IMG/VR virus record: IMGVR_UViG_3300000232_000001
Location: 1 to 43,166 of that record
Length of the DNA stretch: 43,166 nt
Origin: a virus
Strand: one strand, 5' to 3'
The notes under the pieces are model-generated. The model saw nothing but the letters and a program-made list of their open reading frames with translations. It searched no databases and had not been told where the DNA came from. Position numbers and translations under genes: made by a program. This document shows positions 1 to 9,404 of the stretch, piece by piece. Every line of letters begins with the position of its first letter. Within the stretch, counting starts at the first letter, position 1.

Positions 1-74
1 TAGTACGAATTACTAGCTTAGCATAGGGGGGGTGGTGTGGTTTTAGCCAGTTTCACAGGCTCTGGGGTTGTGGG
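1..74. repeat. Terminal direct repeat, left copy
   Basis: These 74 bases are identical to the last 74 bases of the window (43093-43166). This is either the overlap of a circular assembly or a short part of a terminal redundancy. The repeat holds a run of seven G (26-32) and a second G-rich stretch near its end. N4-like phages have direct terminal repeats several hundred bases long, so the true ends may not be here. Confidence 0.95.
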
Positions 75-282
75 GGTTCATTCGTAATTTTTTTTGTGAA
101 ATTTTCGAGATATGAGCCACATTCAGTTGTTTTTAAGTTTGCATAAACCACATATATGCAACATAACTTTATATATTATACACATAATATCAACATATTA
201 TTATGCAGTAAGCAACATAATACGCACATATTATATGTAACAAAAAATCCGTTTGTATTATAAAGGTAGCCAATAGATAGAG

Positions 283-437
283 AATCCACTGCTGGCTACG
301 GTTGTGGGTCGACTGCTCTGTCTAACTACGGGTTAACGCAAGATATATAGATGGTATATACATAGAAATGACTAGCATTAACTATGGTTGTAGATACGGT
401 GTGTTCAATGGTGTGTGCTATGTGATAGCAGTGGATT
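283..437. other. Long-range inverted repeat bounding a possible structured RNA
   Basis: AATCCACTGCT at 283-293 pairs perfectly with AGCAGTGGATT at 427-437. This 11-bp stem would close a domain of 155 nt. Smaller stems overlap it: GTAGCC (266-271) with GGCTAC (294-299), TATATA/TATATA near 340-357, and a 6-bp stem with 3-nt loop at 416-430. Some of these exclude each other, so alternative folds are possible. Which strand is transcribed is unknown; read-through from the minus-strand late genes would enter it. Confidence 0.4.
416..430 (-). promoter_or_regulatory. 6-bp stem, 3-nt loop hairpin near left end
   Basis: TGCTAT and ATAGCA flank a 3-base loop. The geometry resembles the promoter-like hairpins at 39421, 42492 and 42924, but it lacks their AGC-N3-GCT core and overlaps one arm of the larger inverted repeat. 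It is listed as a structural feature. A promoter role is weakly supported. Confidence 0.25.
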
Positions 438-446
438 GAAGCACAG

Positions 447-647
447 TTATTTCATATCAATCTGTTTGTGAAAATAAGTATCTACTTGATGAAATGTACA
501 TATATCAGATGTTGAATAGTGTCCATTTTCATTTGGTTTGAGTCTTATTGGTTTAGCATTAAGCTCAAGGATTTGTGAGATTACTAGAGAAGCTGGAGCG
601 TTGCTATCGAACTCAACAACTACTCCATTGTCTAGTTGTATTAACAT
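447..647 (-). CDS. Small hypothetical protein after the lysis cassette
   Basis: A 66-residue protein I do not recognise. Its ATG lies one base after the stop of the endolysin gene, so it is probably translationally coupled to it. The N-terminus (LIQLDNGVVVEFD) looks like a beta hairpin, and there is no membrane segment. It is the last gene of the leftward late transcript; beyond it lies noncoding DNA. Confidence 0.6.
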   Translation of the reverse strand: MLIQLDNGVVVEFDSNAPASLVISQILELNAKPIRLKPNENGHYSTSDICTFHQVDTYFHKQIDMK

Positions 648-648
648 A

Positions 649-1089
649 CTAAGCCTTTAATTCAAAGTGTGGATAGTCTTGTAGTGTGTGCTCAGCAATG
701 TCACCATCGCCATCCCAGTCTGCACCCCATACAAGCTCTACTCCTAATCTCTTAGCACATTTCATAACAACATCTTTTTGTTTATAAAATCTATCTAAAT
801 TGTTCCAATCAACTGGATATGGACAAATGTCGATAGCAAGGCTTGGAAGATGATTGTGTTTAGATTTTTTAACAGTACCATCTTTATCGGTTACAGTTTT
901 ACCAGTCTTAACCCATCTTCCATTACTAAAGACTCTTCCTTGTTTATAAAGAGCTAGCTGCTCAGATGGAGTTCTATGTCCAAATACTATAGTAATGTCA
1001 AGCTCTTTAATAACTTCTAACATTACTCTTTTAATATCTGGATGACATGTATCTAATTTAGCTAAAGAAGCTTTACCAAAATTAGGCAT
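649..1089 (-). CDS. Endolysin, L-alanyl-D-glutamate peptidase (peptidase M15 type)
   Basis: A 146-residue protein expected to cut the peptide stem of peptidoglycan for lysis, as in the T5-type M15 endolysins. SKHNHLPSLAIDICPY carries the first zinc histidine and the zinc aspartate of the S-x-H-x-x-x-x-A-x-D motif, and the C-terminal DYPHFEL gives the last histidine. The frame stays open up to 1125, but I place the start at 1089 (MPNFGKASL) because an AAAGGAG site sits about 7 bases before it. The start overlaps the stop of the preceding gene by 8 bases. There is no signal peptide, so it needs a holin, for which neighbouring small genes are candidates. Confidence 0.88.
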   Translation of the reverse strand: MPNFGKASLAKLDTCHPDIKRVMLEVIKELDITIVFGHRTPSEQLALYKQGRVFSNGRWVKTGKTVTDKDGTVKKSKHNHLPSLAIDICPYPVDWNNLDRFYKQKDVVMKCAKRLGVELVWGADWDGDGDIAEHTLQDYPHFELKA

Positions 1090-1312
1090 TGAATGTCTCC
1101 TTTCTAAGTTCGTTATATGCTTCATTGAACATATCAGCTCTAGTTGGATTAGCTTTTGATTTAGCTATTCCATCAATCATAATAGTTGCTATATCTTTTG
1201 TAATACCATCAGATGTATCAGTTAATAATCTATTAATACCATATCCAATGGCAGATTTAGCAACCTCAGTTCCAGCAACTCTTAAGAGAAATTGCAATAT
1301 AAATGTTAACAT
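1082..1312 (-). CDS. Small protein with hydrophobic N-terminus, lysis-cassette candidate
   Basis: A 76-residue protein. Residues 1-30 are hydrophobic or amphipathic (LTFILQFLLRVAGTEVAKSA) and the rest is polar helix. It lies between the coiled-coil membrane protein and the endolysin and overlaps the endolysin start by 8 bases. A holin or antiholin role fits the position, but the single segment is not a clear membrane span. It is not assigned to a family. Confidence 0.6.
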   Translation of the reverse strand: MLTFILQFLLRVAGTEVAKSAIGYGINRLLTDTSDGITKDIATIMIDGIAKSKANPTRADMFNEAYNELRKETFNA

Positions 1313-1321
1313 AAGATTCCT

Positions 1322-1600
1322 TTACTTAATAACAAGACCAAGTAATGCAACTATTACTGCGCTAATGACAATCCAATTAACTTTCCTAAGCGAATCTTCA
1401 ATATCATCAAGCCTAGCATTTGCAACTTTTTGTCTTTCTTGAAGAACTCCAACTTCTGTGTTTACACGATTATGAAATTCATCACCTTTCTCTATACTAG
1501 CAGCAAGCTTATTAAGCGTTGCATCAAGATGAGTTAACTTCTCTGCTAATATAATAGAATTTACGTCAGTTGTTCTTCTTTCTTGAAGTGGTGGTGGCAT
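1322..1600 (-). CDS. XhlA-like membrane protein, putative holin or lysis accessory
   Basis: A 92-residue protein with a polar, heptad-like N-terminal region (about 17-72) and one strong C-terminal membrane segment (VNWIVISAVIVALLGLVIK, about 74-92). This is the layout of the XhlA family of phage lysis proteins, which anchor at the inner membrane with the coiled coil in the cytoplasm. It has a good AAGGA site before its ATG. It is followed within 10 bases by the next lysis-region gene. Holin, holin partner and inner-membrane spanin are all possible. Confidence 0.65.
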   Translation of the reverse strand: MPPPLQERRTTDVNSIILAEKLTHLDATLNKLAASIEKGDEFHNRVNTEVGVLQERQKVANARLDDIEDSLRKVNWIVISAVIVALLGLVIK

Positions 1601-1609
1601 AAATTGTCC

Positions 1610-1636
1610 TTATTTTTTCTTTGGTTTACAAGCCAT
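1610..1636 (-). CDS. Possible 8-residue basic peptide MACKPKKK
   Basis: Between the giant polymerase and the putative holin lies ATG-GCT-TGT-AAA-CCA-AAG-AAA-AAA-TAA. A GGAG site stands 6 bases before its ATG, formed by the last codons of the polymerase gene. The gap of 37 bases between the two large frames is almost exactly filled by this mini-gene. It encodes MACKPKKK. It could be a real microprotein or only a ribosome-loading device for the next gene. Confidence 0.35.
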   Translation of the reverse strand: MACKPKKK

Positions 1637-1637
1637 A

Positions 1638-4600
1638 TTATTCTCCTTTGTTTCTGTATTCTCTTATAGATTTATATCTAGTCTTGTCATATGGTGTATC
1701 GTACTTAGGAGTGTCTGTGTTGTTCTCGCTAGTAGCACTGTATGTGCTTTCATTAGAACCTATGCTAGAGGTATCATTATCTTTCAGATAAGTCTGTTTG
1801 TCATCAGATACCTCGCCTACTTCATCAGAAGCAAATGCATCATATATCATCTGAACTACTCCACGATTATCAACATACTCTCCATCAGAATTTCTATATG
1901 GAGCAAGTCTATCTTTCCATAACAAGTCAGGCTCAGTTATTGGATTACGAACTACTTCATCATCCATATAGTATGCTCCTTGTTTGTAAAGGTCTCTGTA
2001 TACTCCAGGAATTAACTTGTGTATATTTCTAGTTTCATATAGAGCACCATCTCCAGTTACGAAACCATATGGCATATCAACTAAAGATTCAACTGGAGAC
2101 ACAGAGCTAAGATGTGTATTAGTCTCATCACTAAGATATAGAATACTAAGAGCTATAGCAGCAGCTTTTAATGGATTATGCTTAACAGTTTTAGCAACAG
2201 CAGGCAATACAGAAGCAGCCCACTTAGCAAATACAGCTAATCCATACTTATCAATAGCATCAATAAACACTGGAGCTATCTCATCCATTTGACCGAACAT
2301 ATCATTTGTTCTCATCATAGCATCGATATTGTTTGAACCAGAGTCTTTAAATCCACGGTACATCATATATCTAGCTTGGAAGTCAAGGTAAGAGAAAGCG
2401 TCCTTAGCAAATCCACCAGTTATTGCATTTTGATTAAACATAATTTCATTTGTTATTCTATCTAAATGTCCACCAGTTAATTCACTAAGCATATTATTAA
2501 GCATTGAACCATTAGTTCTAACACCGTCTAATGTATTGATCGACAATCCATCTTTAAGCATTTGTACTGCTTCATTATCTCTATACTTAGCTATAAGTTC
2601 AGGAGTTAATTTACCTTGTGCAGTAGCTAAATCAAATTCAGCAGTAATAGCTTTGAATTCTCTCCAAGCTCCAATAGCATCTTTATTGTATCTTAATGCC
2701 TTCATTGGATTACCGTGAGCTAACATATGGTAGCTATACGACACTAGAAAGGCATTCTTAAAGGAACTTAAATTCTTCAAAACATTACTCTGTTTAAATA
2801 TTGACACTGTATCTTTAAGTAATCTATCAGCTACTTTAAGACCATAGCTAGTATCAGCATTAGATAAACTAAATTCATTACGACCTATTAGTTTATCTTT
2901 GAATTCTTTGTTTACATATACAATTTCATCTCTAGCAAACTTAGGCAATCTATACGATTCTTCAAGTGATAACTTAACGAATCCATCTTGCTTATTTTTA
3001 CTAAACATAGATTTGAATGTATCATCACTATGTGTCAATATCTCTGTGAAAGTATTTAGTTGAGCATCTTTTCTTCTGAGTGTAGCTTCAGTATTACCAA
3101 GCATCATAGCTAAGTCTCGTTTAAGACCCATCTTAGTTCTTGTTTCTAAATCAGCAACATTCATAAATCCTCTAGCAGATACTTTAAGTCCGTGCTTCTC
3201 TGCATATTCATAAGGATTAGCAACATCAGTTACTTTAATTCCTTTGACATCTTCTCCAACTTTAGCTGACATACTATCAAAACCAAGTGCTCCTGCTTCA
3301 AGTTTAGGATCTGCATCGTGTACATATCGTTTCATCTTGTTATCCCAAATCTTAGGATTATCAAATGAATCTTGTATATACCCTTTTTGCATAAGATTTA
3401 AGTCATTAGTAAATGCAAATATAGCAGTACTTCTATCTTTCATGCTTTTGGCAATAGATAGTAAGTCTTGTACTTCAGCAGTATCAACATTCTTAGCATA
3501 CCATTCCCATCCATCTACATTGTCCATAGCTTTAATTGAAATCATTTGGTCAATGATATCTTCATATCCTTTTAGATTGTAATGTTCAGCTATAACACTA
3601 GCATTATTAGCATAGAATCCTCTTTGGTTTTCACCTCTACCTACTCCATCTGCACTTGCATCTATATGCTTTTGCATTCTAGAATATAGTTGATAGTGGT
3701 CTGCAAACCAAACATCAGCTTCAGCCTTACTCTTTATACCACGAAGTCCAATAGCGTCAGTAAAGAATACATTTCTCATATATTCATCTTGATTCTTATC
3801 TTTCAATAACTTCTGGATATGCTTAGTAAGTCTATCACCAGCTTCATCAGCCAATTTCTTAGACGGTGTTGTTATTCCTAATATTTTAGAAAATGTCTTA
3901 TGTTCTTTAGAGTATTCATATTTATTCTTAAGATGCTTACCAGTATCACTTATAGAATCCAAGAATTCTTTAAGCATACCTTTATGTTCAGCATTTAAGT
4001 TTTTGTTTACTCCATCGTATGCAGTTTCTCCATACTTTTTTGAAGCTTCTCTTAATGCAGATAATTGCTCATCTACTATATGAGATTCTCTCCATTTAGT
4101 TTGCATCTCTGCAAATGCTGGATTCTTTTCAGCCATATCGTCAAGAATACTCTCAACTTTATTGTAAACTATAATGTCAAAACCATTAACTTTATCAAGA
4201 GTATCTTCTATGGACTTCCATATACCATTAGCTCTTGGAGACATATCTCCAGACTTAGATTTAAAGAAATCAAATATTCTCTTAGCATTACCAGCAAATG
4301 AAGCTTTGTCAAATCCAGATTTCATACCTTCGCTAAACGATTGTTTCGCTTGTTCAGAACCAGCTTCAGCATTCTTAAGTCTTTCAGCCTCTTCTAATAC
4401 TTTACGAATTTCTTCGTCAAACATATCGAACTTACCAGCTTCAGTTTTAATTGCATCATCAATTTGTTCAGATGGAATATCAATAGGCTTTCCACTTGTA
4501 ATAGCTTCATCTATTGATTTAACTGTAGCAGTACCAGATTCTAATACTTCACTTGCAGTCTGTCCTCTAGTTCCAGAACCGCTAGACATAATGTCATTAG

Positions 4601-7600
4601 CTAGTTTATTTCTAATCTCTCTAATTCCAGACATCTTAGTTCCAACTGGATATCCTCTTTCAGTGAAGAATTGTCTATCACCTTTAATTGATGATTTAAG
4701 ATTTGGATTATATTCAACTCCAGCTCTAAATCTATTATACAGATATTCATTAGCAGATTTCCAAGCACCTTTGCTAACTCCATCTGGAGCAGGTATCATA
4801 GTTTTCTCACTAAATCCTTTACCTTGAATTGCAAGAGCTAATTGTCTTTCAAATACATCGTCTCCAGCTTTTGGTATAGACACTTTAGTATGAACGATTT
4901 CATCAATCATAGCATCTACTATTGTATGATGCTCTTGATTTCTGTGAGTCATTGTAGTCATATATGAAATCATTGTTTCAATCTTAGTCATACCAGTTGC
5001 TGGAACCATTTCACTCCAAGGCTTTTTAACTATCTCTTTAACTTCGTTTTGAAAATCTTCTACCTTCAAGAATTCTCTACTTTTATCTTTAAAGATTTTA
5101 TCTAAATTTCCTTTACGAGGCATATCAATTTTACCTTCACTAAGTTCTTTAATAGCCTTATTACCAAAGTCTTCATCTTGTAATTGTTTCATAAGACTTC
5201 TGTATTTAGCATCAACTTCTTTTCGCATTTCTTTTGGATAGGTTATTGCATCGTGTTTAGTCTGAAGATTTAAATCTTTTCTAATTGTACGAGCAATCCA
5301 AGCATCAATACTATGAATAAATCTAGGCATTAAAGCCTTAGAAAATTCATCTTTAGTACCATTTACTATGTTAACTTTACCAATAGTTTTAGTTTTTCCA
5401 CCTGATGTTTCAACTATGTTATAAGTCTTATATCCAGACAATTCTATTTCAACTTTCTTACCGTCAGGTAATGTCCAAGAGAATTTACCAGTAGTGTTAG
5501 CTTTAAATACTTCATCCATCTTTTTAGCAAATTCTCCAATAGCAGGAACTTCTTTAGCCATTGCAGAGTAATACTCTTGCACAAACTTATTAGCATTATC
5601 CATTGTTTTAAGCCAAGGTAAATCAGCAAGTGCAGCCTCTGCAGTACCTTTCTCCATGGAGCCATACATATCAGGAGTATATACTGTCTTAACATCATCT
5701 TTACTTACAGCCGAACCTTTTAGATTCTCAAAGAAACCGTCGTCAGCTTTATTAATATGATTTCCAACAGTCTCTCTGAAGTCAATTCCATCTGCTTTCT
5801 TAAATACTCTTTGTGCAAGCTTAACATCTCCAGTGATTACAGATATAAGAGCAGCAACACTATTAACAGCGTCACTAGTCTCTTCTGAATGCTTAATTTT
5901 AAAGACATTCTCTTTATCAGTTAATCCTAATTTATTAGAATTATAATCTTTAAGCAATGTATTAAACTCTATATTAGCAGCTTCCTTAGTTTTAGCAACA
6001 TCTTTTGCTGGAACATTTGGCATATGCTTATCTACAAGCAATATTCTTGCTCTTCCAACATCTTTGAAAAAGTCAGGATTAGCGTCTATATCTCTCTTCT
6101 CAGATAGACTAAGTTTATATTCGAAAGGTCTTTCAGCATTTTTACTATATCTATCAAGTATTCCTTTTTCTATATAATCAGCAACTGCTTGTCTCTTGTT
6201 AACTATTACTTTGTTTTTTTCATAGTCAAACTCAAATGACTTATCTTTTGCAATACCTCTTTTTTCTTTGATAGATTTAACTGATACTTTTCTAGGAATT
6301 ACCATTATATCATCATAAGCTTTAGTTCTTGCTTCACCAAATTTACTAACTTCATCAGCAGTAGTTAATTTACCAGCTACTTGTTCTCGTGCAGAGAATT
6401 CTTTATCAAGTCTTTTAGACTCTCTAAATGCTAGTTCATCAGACTTAATCTCGCCATTATTGAAAGCAGTCACATCGTACAGTCTGTTTCTATGTCCCTC
6501 TAGTTCAGCAACTTCTTGTGGAAATTTATACTTAACATTATCAGGTATATTGTTTATGTCTAGGTTTTCTCTTGGAAATGCAAGTTTTGCCTTAATCTTT
6601 AAATCATCAGATGCTTTAAGCATTGCAGTCTTATCGACTTTATCAATTACAGCTTTAGCAATAAGTGGACCTCTAGCATCTTCAGATAGTGAATGATATT
6701 TTTCGGTATGATATGCAGCAGTTCCACCAGCTTTATTTTTGTTAGCATCTGATGCAAGTTTAAACTCAGTTTTAATATTACTTGAATAATCTATTGGTTC
6801 ATACTCTGATATCTTAGCATTTTCAACTTTAGATTTAACTGCATTATCTATATCGTCTTTAGTTGGTATAGTTATGTTATTAGCTCTAGCTTCTGCATCT
6901 AATGCTCTTTTTCTATAGAGTTGTTTTTGAGTATCATCAGTAACTTTATCAGCAATTTGATTATACAATTTAGACTCAAATTTATCTCTAAGTTGAACTT
7001 TCTCAATATCAGATAGATTTTTAGTAGATTTTATTTTAGCTTCTGTCTTACCATAAGCATCAAGATTGTTTACAGCTTTGTCGAAAGATTTCATTGCATC
7101 ATCTGCATATGCATCTTCTTGTCCAGCTTTCATACGGTTAAGTTTAAGCGATGCAGCTTGACTATCTCCACCTAAATGAGATGTGAGATAATCACTAGCA
7201 TACTGTCTACCACCAGTATCAGTAAAGGTTTCTTGTAATTTACTACCTCCAGGTAGAACAACTTCATCTTTCTTCTTAAATCCTTCAAGTCTTCTCTTTT
7301 CAGCAATGCTTCTAACCTTAGGGTCTACAACTTCTTGAGTCTTAATACCTTTTTTCATAGTTCTAGTTTTATCAGTAACAACTGCAGGACCACCTTTAGG
7401 AGAACCTTCAGTATCTACAACATAATTCTTTAACGATGTTCCAGTGTATTTTTTAACTGCAGTATCAAGACCTTCTACTCCAACTTCTAAAATATCAGCA
7501 GCAATCTCACGTGCTATAGGCTTAGCTATTTCAAATGCATTACTAACTTTATCTTTTACTTTTTGAGTAGCAGTTGGAAGCGGAGCATCAACTCCAGTTC

Positions 7601-8387
7601 CACCGAATTTTCTAGAAGTAAAATCATAAGCTCTCATTAATGGTGCAGTACCAGCAGTACCAACAAATCCTACTGATGCATCAAGTAATGTTCTTTGCGC
7701 AATAGTATCTGGGTCTTCTTGAAGAACTGCTCCAACACCAGTTCCTACTGCTCCTAGTTTTAAAGCATTAGATGTAGCATCTTTAAGAAGAGCACCTCTA
7801 AGTTCAGACTTATAATCTTGTTTCATAAATTTAAGAGCATCATCAGATACAAAGTGTGCAGTAACATTATCAGCCAATTCTTTAGGCTTAGCATTTAGTG
7901 CGATTCTTGTATTGGACATAGCTCCAATTTTATAAAACGGAAGATACGCAACAGCTTCTGCTGCAAGTCCAGTAATATCTGAACCTAGTGTACTTCCACG
8001 ATTTGCTACTTCTCTTTTAAAATCAAGATTAGCTTTAGTTGCAACATCAGATAACTTATCTGTAATATCTGGAGTAGCATCATATGAAAATGGTTGAGTA
8101 ATAGCACTTCCAATAGCTTGGAATATGCTAGAGTCTTTGTTTGTTTTTACAAAATTATCTGCAAATCTTTCAGGATTCATAGCATTTTCAATTACATTTC
8201 CAGTGCTAGAAATTCCTTTCATTAAAACATTACCAATAGTTGGAGCTATAGTTTCAAGAACTCCAACTTTCTTATCTCCTGCAATTCTACTTGCTTCGTC
8301 AAATCCATACTTAAGCTCATTTTCACGCATTTGTTTCGGAGTTAAGTATCCTCCTGTGTAAGCAGGAGCTTTTTCTAAATTAGCCAT
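1638..8387 (-). CDS. Giant virion RNA polymerase (N4 vRNAP-like), 2249 residues
   Basis: Probably packaged in the capsid and injected with the DNA to transcribe early genes, as N4 gp50 is. The middle third carries T7-type polymerase motifs. Motif A is SDAVNSVAALISVITGD, with the aspartate at D839 and S843 spaced as in T7 D537/S541. Motif B is KTVYTPDMYGS, with K900 and Y908 spaced as T7 K631/Y639. Motif C is FIHSIDAWIARTIRK...KHDA with H1045-D1046, like T7 H811-D812. A degenerate T/DxxGR candidate is GHRNRLYDVTAFN (R635). Regions on both sides (about 1-400 and 1100-2249) are helical and polar, with hydrophobic stretches near 205-255 and near residue 2090, and probably serve ejection. It is shorter than N4 vRNAP (about 3500 residues). 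It lies next to ejection-type proteins. Confidence 0.88.
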   Translation of the reverse strand: MANLEKAPAYTGGYLTPKQMRENELKYGFDEASRIAGDKKVGVLETIAPTIGNVLMKGISSTGNVIENAMNPERFADNFVKTNKDSSIFQAIGSAITQPFSYDATPDITDKLSDVATKANLDFKREVANRGSTLGSDITGLAAEAVAYLPFYKIGAMSNTRIALNAKPKELADNVTAHFVSDDALKFMKQDYKSELRGALLKDATSNALKLGAVGTGVGAVLQEDPDTIAQRTLLDASVGFVGTAGTAPLMRAYDFTSRKFGGTGVDAPLPTATQKVKDKVSNAFEIAKPIAREIAADILEVGVEGLDTAVKKYTGTSLKNYVVDTEGSPKGGPAVVTDKTRTMKKGIKTQEVVDPKVRSIAEKRRLEGFKKKDEVVLPGGSKLQETFTDTGGRQYASDYLTSHLGGDSQAASLKLNRMKAGQEDAYADDAMKSFDKAVNNLDAYGKTEAKIKSTKNLSDIEKVQLRDKFESKLYNQIADKVTDDTQKQLYRKRALDAEARANNITIPTKDDIDNAVKSKVENAKISEYEPIDYSSNIKTEFKLASDANKNKAGGTAAYHTEKYHSLSEDARGPLIAKAVIDKVDKTAMLKASDDLKIKAKLAFPRENLDINNIPDNVKYKFPQEVAELEGHRNRLYDVTAFNNGEIKSDELAFRESKRLDKEFSAREQVAGKLTTADEVSKFGEARTKAYDDIMVIPRKVSVKSIKEKRGIAKDKSFEFDYEKNKVIVNKRQAVADYIEKGILDRYSKNAERPFEYKLSLSEKRDIDANPDFFKDVGRARILLVDKHMPNVPAKDVAKTKEAANIEFNTLLKDYNSNKLGLTDKENVFKIKHSEETSDAVNSVAALISVITGDVKLAQRVFKKADGIDFRETVGNHINKADDGFFENLKGSAVSKDDVKTVYTPDMYGSMEKGTAEAALADLPWLKTMDNANKFVQEYYSAMAKEVPAIGEFAKKMDEVFKANTTGKFSWTLPDGKKVEIELSGYKTYNIVETSGGKTKTIGKVNIVNGTKDEFSKALMPRFIHSIDAWIARTIRKDLNLQTKHDAITYPKEMRKEVDAKYRSLMKQLQDEDFGNKAIKELSEGKIDMPRKGNLDKIFKDKSREFLKVEDFQNEVKEIVKKPWSEMVPATGMTKIETMISYMTTMTHRNQEHHTIVDAMIDEIVHTKVSIPKAGDDVFERQLALAIQGKGFSEKTMIPAPDGVSKGAWKSANEYLYNRFRAGVEYNPNLKSSIKGDRQFFTERGYPVGTKMSGIREIRNKLANDIMSSGSGTRGQTASEVLESGTATVKSIDEAITSGKPIDIPSEQIDDAIKTEAGKFDMFDEEIRKVLEEAERLKNAEAGSEQAKQSFSEGMKSGFDKASFAGNAKRIFDFFKSKSGDMSPRANGIWKSIEDTLDKVNGFDIIVYNKVESILDDMAEKNPAFAEMQTKWRESHIVDEQLSALREASKKYGETAYDGVNKNLNAEHKGMLKEFLDSISDTGKHLKNKYEYSKEHKTFSKILGITTPSKKLADEAGDRLTKHIQKLLKDKNQDEYMRNVFFTDAIGLRGIKSKAEADVWFADHYQLYSRMQKHIDASADGVGRGENQRGFYANNASVIAEHYNLKGYEDIIDQMISIKAMDNVDGWEWYAKNVDTAEVQDLLSIAKSMKDRSTAIFAFTNDLNLMQKGYIQDSFDNPKIWDNKMKRYVHDADPKLEAGALGFDSMSAKVGEDVKGIKVTDVANPYEYAEKHGLKVSARGFMNVADLETRTKMGLKRDLAMMLGNTEATLRRKDAQLNTFTEILTHSDDTFKSMFSKNKQDGFVKLSLEESYRLPKFARDEIVYVNKEFKDKLIGRNEFSLSNADTSYGLKVADRLLKDTVSIFKQSNVLKNLSSFKNAFLVSYSYHMLAHGNPMKALRYNKDAIGAWREFKAITAEFDLATAQGKLTPELIAKYRDNEAVQMLKDGLSINTLDGVRTNGSMLNNMLSELTGGHLDRITNEIMFNQNAITGGFAKDAFSYLDFQARYMMYRGFKDSGSNNIDAMMRTNDMFGQMDEIAPVFIDAIDKYGLAVFAKWAASVLPAVAKTVKHNPLKAAAIALSILYLSDETNTHLSSVSPVESLVDMPYGFVTGDGALYETRNIHKLIPGVYRDLYKQGAYYMDDEVVRNPITEPDLLWKDRLAPYRNSDGEYVDNRGVVQMIYDAFASDEVGEVSDDKQTYLKDNDTSSIGSNESTYSATSENNTDTPKYDTPYDKTRYKSIREYRNKGE

Positions 8388-8396
8388 ATAGCAACC

Positions 8397-9395
8397 TTAT
8401 TTTTTCTTTTGTTTAATTAAGACGTTATTAACTCCAGGAGCATTAGTCTCATCAATAGTATAATTATCAGCAACAAAGTTATAGAATGCATTTTGAATTT
8501 GGTCTTCGTTATAAGATTTAAATTCAGGTCTTCGTGTAATAATATCATTAAATTTATTTGTAGCATCTTGTAGATTTGAAAGACTTTGTTCTCCAACTAC
8601 AGTTTTTGGAACAATTGAATTACCAATAGAATCAAGTAGTCCTCTTGGTACTTTCTGATGAAATGCATTGAATGCGGTAGCAGGTTTCTTAATAAGTCCA
8701 CCTTCTACACCACTATCAACTTTGCCTTGAGCAATCTTTTCAGTAGGAACGTGTTTATCAAATATACTAGGAGTAGGACTTCCTTTAGGTTGAGTAATTC
8801 CAGTATTAACATTTTGAACCATATTCTGATTCTTAGTATTCTCAAGAGTTACAGCATTTGTTCCATATTGTTTAGCATTTTGCATTCCTGCATCGGCAGT
8901 ATATTTACTAGACGCTAAAGAATTATTAGATACAAAAGCATCAGCGTTAGCTTTAATGCTAGCACCTTGTACGGAAGCATTAGCAGATACTTGACTAGAA
9001 GCAAGACTATACTTACCAGTAATCTCAGCCTTTTCTTTCTCAGTAGTTGCCTTAAGCATTTCGGCTTGATAGTCAGACTCAAGTTTAGACATCTTAGCAG
9101 CATAATCTAATTTATGACCAGCCATAGCAGCATCAAAAACTTTTAATGCATTTTCTTTAGAAGCATTAGCTGTAGTATTCGCTACATCTAGAGTTCCTTG
9201 ATTTTGTAATAATTGTTCTTGAAGCTTATTTTGTGCTAGTGCTGCAGCAGCTTTTTTAGTATCATCTGCAGCAAACTGGTTAGTAACTACTTTCTGCATA
9301 CCACCTAAAGCATTATTTATAAGCAATGTATCTTGAGCAGTTCCTTGAAAATTGACTTGTCCACTTGGAGCAGCTATGTTTCTATTAAATACCAT
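8397..9395 (-). CDS. Internal virion / DNA-ejection protein, coiled-coil rich
   Basis: A 332-residue protein rich in Ala, Gln, Asn and Lys, with long predicted helices (about 40-190) and no hydrophobic core or enzyme motif. It ends in KQKKK. Its place directly before the giant polymerase and after the capsid genes matches the N4 block of internal capsid proteins (gp51-gp54). I infer that it travels inside the head and takes part in ejection. No sequence-level family match can be claimed by eye. Confidence 0.6.
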   Translation of the reverse strand: MVFNRNIAAPSGQVNFQGTAQDTLLINNALGGMQKVVTNQFAADDTKKAAAALAQNKLQEQLLQNQGTLDVANTTANASKENALKVFDAAMAGHKLDYAAKMSKLESDYQAEMLKATTEKEKAEITGKYSLASSQVSANASVQGASIKANADAFVSNNSLASSKYTADAGMQNAKQYGTNAVTLENTKNQNMVQNVNTGITQPKGSPTPSIFDKHVPTEKIAQGKVDSGVEGGLIKKPATAFNAFHQKVPRGLLDSIGNSIVPKTVVGEQSLSNLQDATNKFNDIITRRPEFKSYNEDQIQNAFYNFVADNYTIDETNAPGVNNVLIKQKKK

Positions 9396-9404
9396 AGATA
9401 CTCC

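Larger units (their letters stand above)
75..446. other. Noncoding left-end region, AT-rich with inverted repeats
   Basis: No credible gene is seen here. Bases 120-260 are very AT-rich, with repeated variants of ACATATTAT and CAACATAA. Bases 283-437 are bounded by an 11-bp perfect inverted repeat. The region lies downstream of the last minus-strand gene and, on a circular map, joins the noncoding right end to make one gap of about 0.7 kb. It is a reasonable place for genome ends or an origin, but nothing proves this. Confidence 0.6.

Noticed and set aside
1089-1442. 117-codon hydrophobic open frame on the plus strand
   Set aside because: It is antisense to two lysis-region genes that have good ribosome sites, and its hydrophobic content follows from their complement.
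4174-4827. 217-codon open frame on the plus strand
   Set aside because: It lies wholly inside the giant polymerase gene, opposite to all other genes, with Ser/Leu-rich content typical of the reverse complement of a coding gene.
6051-6068. DVGRAR (R779) or DTGGRQYA (R394) as the T/DxxGR motif of the giant polymerase
   Set aside because: R779 is only 60 residues and R394 is 445 residues from motif A. GHRNRLYDVTAFN (R635) is closer in spacing (204) and shares R-x-Y-x-V-x-x-F-N with T7, so it is the better, though still uncertain, candidate.
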